Below, one piece after another: positions 4,781-6,078 of a DNA stretch of 6,078 nucleotides. Both the position numbers and the translations under genes were made by a program. Every line of letters starts with the position of its first letter. Position 1 is the first letter of the stretch. The stretch is taken from the NCBI GenBank assembly GCA_900759225.1, contig CAAEUM010000224.1:1-6078 (forward strand), written 5' to 3'. The notes under the pieces were generated by a model. That model was not told the DNA's origin. It saw only the letters and a list, made by a program, of their open reading frames with translations, and searched no databases. This stretch comes from Lachnospiraceae bacterium. Its GTDB lineage: Bacteria; Bacillota; Clostridia; Lachnospirales; Lachnospiraceae.

Positions 4781-5571
4781 ACTGCAAATCTGCCTCCCTG
4801 TCCCAGCAGGCCTATATAGCCCAGGAAGAAAAAAAGCACCGGCAGATACGCCTTTTACGGCTAATGCTGCTGGTACTTTTTCTTGCACTGTGGGAGCTGG
4901 CTGCCACCCTTCAATGGATTGACGCCTTTATTTTCAGCTCCCCTGTTTTGATTTTCAAATGCCTTATTTCAATGGCCGCAGATAAAAGCCTGTTTTTCCA
5001 CACAGGAATTACCCTGCTTGAAACCCTTATAAGCTTTTTCTTCTGTACCCTTTTAAGCCTGGCTGCCGCCCTTCTTTTATGGTCCAGCCGGCCCCTGGCA
5101 CAGATACTTGAGCCCTATTTAGTGCTGTTAAACAGCCTGCCAAAATCGGCCCTGGCCCCTCTTTTGATCGTGTGGCTTGGAAACAACATGAAAACCGTTG
5201 TAACCGCCGCTGTTTCCGTCGCTGTATTCGGTTCCATCCTGACCCTGTACACCGGCTTTTCCCAGATGGATCCGCAGCAGATCACACTGATCTACTCCCT
5301 GGGGGGAAACCGGAAGGACGTGCTGCTTAAGGTACTTCTGCCCGGCTCCCTTCCCATGCTCATGAGCAACATGAAGGTCAATGTGGGCCTCTGCCTGGTA
5401 GGGGTGATCATAGGGGAATTCCTCTCTGCCAAGGCCGGCCTGGGTTACCTGATCACCTATGGTTCCCAGACCTTTGCCATGACTATGGTCATAACCTCCA
5501 TTGTTATTCTGTGCTTTGTATCCTCTATGCTTTACCAGGTCATTGCATGGGCTGGGCGGCGTCTGGAATGA
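4771..5571 (+). CDS. ABC transporter permease, SsuC/TauC-like (BPD_transp_1)
   Basis: A 266-residue inner-membrane permease with about six hydrophobic segments (near residues 29-49, 79-104, 116-136, 141-161, 203-218 and 235-258). The cytoplasmic coupling (EAA-type) loop is recognisable at about 176-196 as SLGGNRKDVLLKVLLPGSLP. It is followed by GVIIGEFLSAKAGLGYLI, which is characteristic of permeases of nitrate/sulfonate/taurine-type importers (equivalent to the usual ..EM....GLG..I). It works as a homodimer with two copies of the ATPase encoded just upstream. Start ATG 4771 is set by GGAGGG at 4758-4763. The gene ends 13 nt before the stop of the convergent MATE gene, leaving no room for a terminator and none for a binding-protein gene. 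Confidence 0.93.
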   Translation: MSVNCKSASLSQQAYIAQEEKKHRQIRLLRLMLLVLFLALWELAATLQWIDAFIFSSPVLIFKCLISMAADKSLFFHTGITLLETLISFFFCTLLSLAAALLLWSSRPLAQILEPYLVLLNSLPKSALAPLLIVWLGNNMKTVVTAAVSVAVFGSILTLYTGFSQMDPQQITLIYSLGGNRKDVLLKVLLPGSLPMLMSNMKVNVGLCLVGVIIGEFLSAKAGLGYLITYGSQTFAMTMVITSIVILCFVSSMLYQVIAWAGRRLE

Positions 5572-5584
5572 TACATTGCTTTAT

Positions 5585-6078
5585 CTACTGCAAAAACTTC
5601 TTCCAGTCCATCTTCCTGTAATACAGGAACATGCCGATCGCACAGATAACCCAGGTAATGGGCCAGCCAGCCATAACAACCATAAGGCTTTCTGTCATTG
5701 GAACCGCAATCATCAGATAGATCTGGCGCAGCACCACAAAGCATCCCAGCATAAAATACATGGGCACTTTGCTGCATCCGGCCCCCCGCAGCGCCCCGTT
5801 TAATATCTGTATGACCGGAAGAGAAATGTAAAAGAATGTAAATAAACGGAGCATCTGGCCGCCCAGACGGATCACATCTTCATCCGAGGTAAAAATGCGA
5901 ACCAGCGGCTCTGCATTCAGGTTCATAAAGACAGCACCCACCAGAATAATGGCGGAGCACATGGCCCAGGAGGAATGGATCCCCTGCTTTACGCGCTTAT
6001 ACTTGCCTGCGCCGATATTCTGTCCCACAAAGGTTGTAATCGTCATATTGAAGCTCTGAAGGACCATCTGCAGAAAGC
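5585..6078 (-). CDS. MATE family efflux transporter (C-terminal fragment, 5' end outside window)
   Basis: The last 164 codons of a minus-strand gene whose start lies beyond the right edge; the frame is still open at 6078. The fragment includes TFVGQNIGAGKYKRVKQGI, the loop signature of MATE transporters, and GALRGAGCSKVPMY, the matching conserved turn in the C-terminal lobe, with roughly four hydrophobic helices and a basic end (YYRKMDWKKFLQ). MATE proteins export cationic drugs or metabolites by Na+ or H+ antiport; the substrate cannot be inferred here. About a third of a typical 450-residue member is present. The Met codon at 6067 is internal, since the upstream residues (FLQ) continue the family pattern. 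It is convergent with the ABC permease, 13 nt between stops. Confidence 0.92.
   Translation of the reverse strand, partial: FLQMVLQSFNMTITTFVGQNIGAGKYKRVKQGIHSSWAMCSAIILVGAVFMNLNAEPLVRIFTSDEDVIRLGGQMLRLFTFFYISLPVIQILNGALRGAGCSKVPMYFMLGCFVVLRQIYLMIAVPMTESLMVVMAGWPITWVICAIGMFLYYRKMDWKKFLQ

Overview
The window looks like chromosomal DNA of a Gram-positive anaerobe of the Lachnospiraceae/Clostridia type. This is inferred from strong GGAGG-type ribosome binding sites, a mildly GC-balanced composition, a DacF-like D-Ala-D-Ala carboxypeptidase, a HIT protein with a CxxC pair, a membrane-anchored polysaccharide deacetylase and a NitT/TauT-type ABC transporter. No species assignment is possible from the sequence alone.

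Layout, left to right. (1) 1-227, plus strand: the last 74 codons of a solute-binding protein of the SsuA/NMT1 type. (2) 253-299: a strong hairpin that can terminate transcription from both sides. (3) 313-1518, minus: a secreted D-alanyl-D-alanine carboxypeptidase. (4) 1586-2026, minus: a HIT-family nucleotide hydrolase, probably the first gene of a two-gene unit with the carboxypeptidase. (5) 2027-2374: a divergent intergenic region. It holds two outward-facing promoters, each with an operator-like palindrome. Between them lies a 155-bp miniature inverted-repeat element (2118-2272) with perfect 12-bp terminal repeats and a perfect 8-bp target duplication. (6) 2375-3928, plus: a membrane-anchored, divergent polysaccharide deacetylase. 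(7) 3935-4015: a leader whose fold pairs the Shine-Dalgarno sequence of the next gene and is followed by six T, so it can act as terminator, attenuator or translational block. (8) 4016-4780 and 4771-5571, plus: ATPase and permease of a NitT/TauT-type ABC importer, overlapping by 10 nt. (9) 5585-6078, minus: the C-terminal part of a MATE-family multidrug transporter, convergent with the permease.

How the genes may work together. The carboxypeptidase trims peptidoglycan stem peptides and the deacetylase probably acts on a surface polysaccharide or peptidoglycan, so the two units flanking the mobile element both face the cell envelope. The ATPase-permease pair has no binding protein beside it on the right. 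The binding-protein tail at the left edge belongs to the same importer family and lies on the same strand, but it is separated by about 3.8 kb and may belong to another operon beyond the window.

The best-supported unusual features are the miniature element with its target duplication (ends and duplication length resemble the IS66 family) and the SD-pairing terminator-like leader of the ABC operon. I found no RNA genes, CRISPR arrays or complete insertion sequences.
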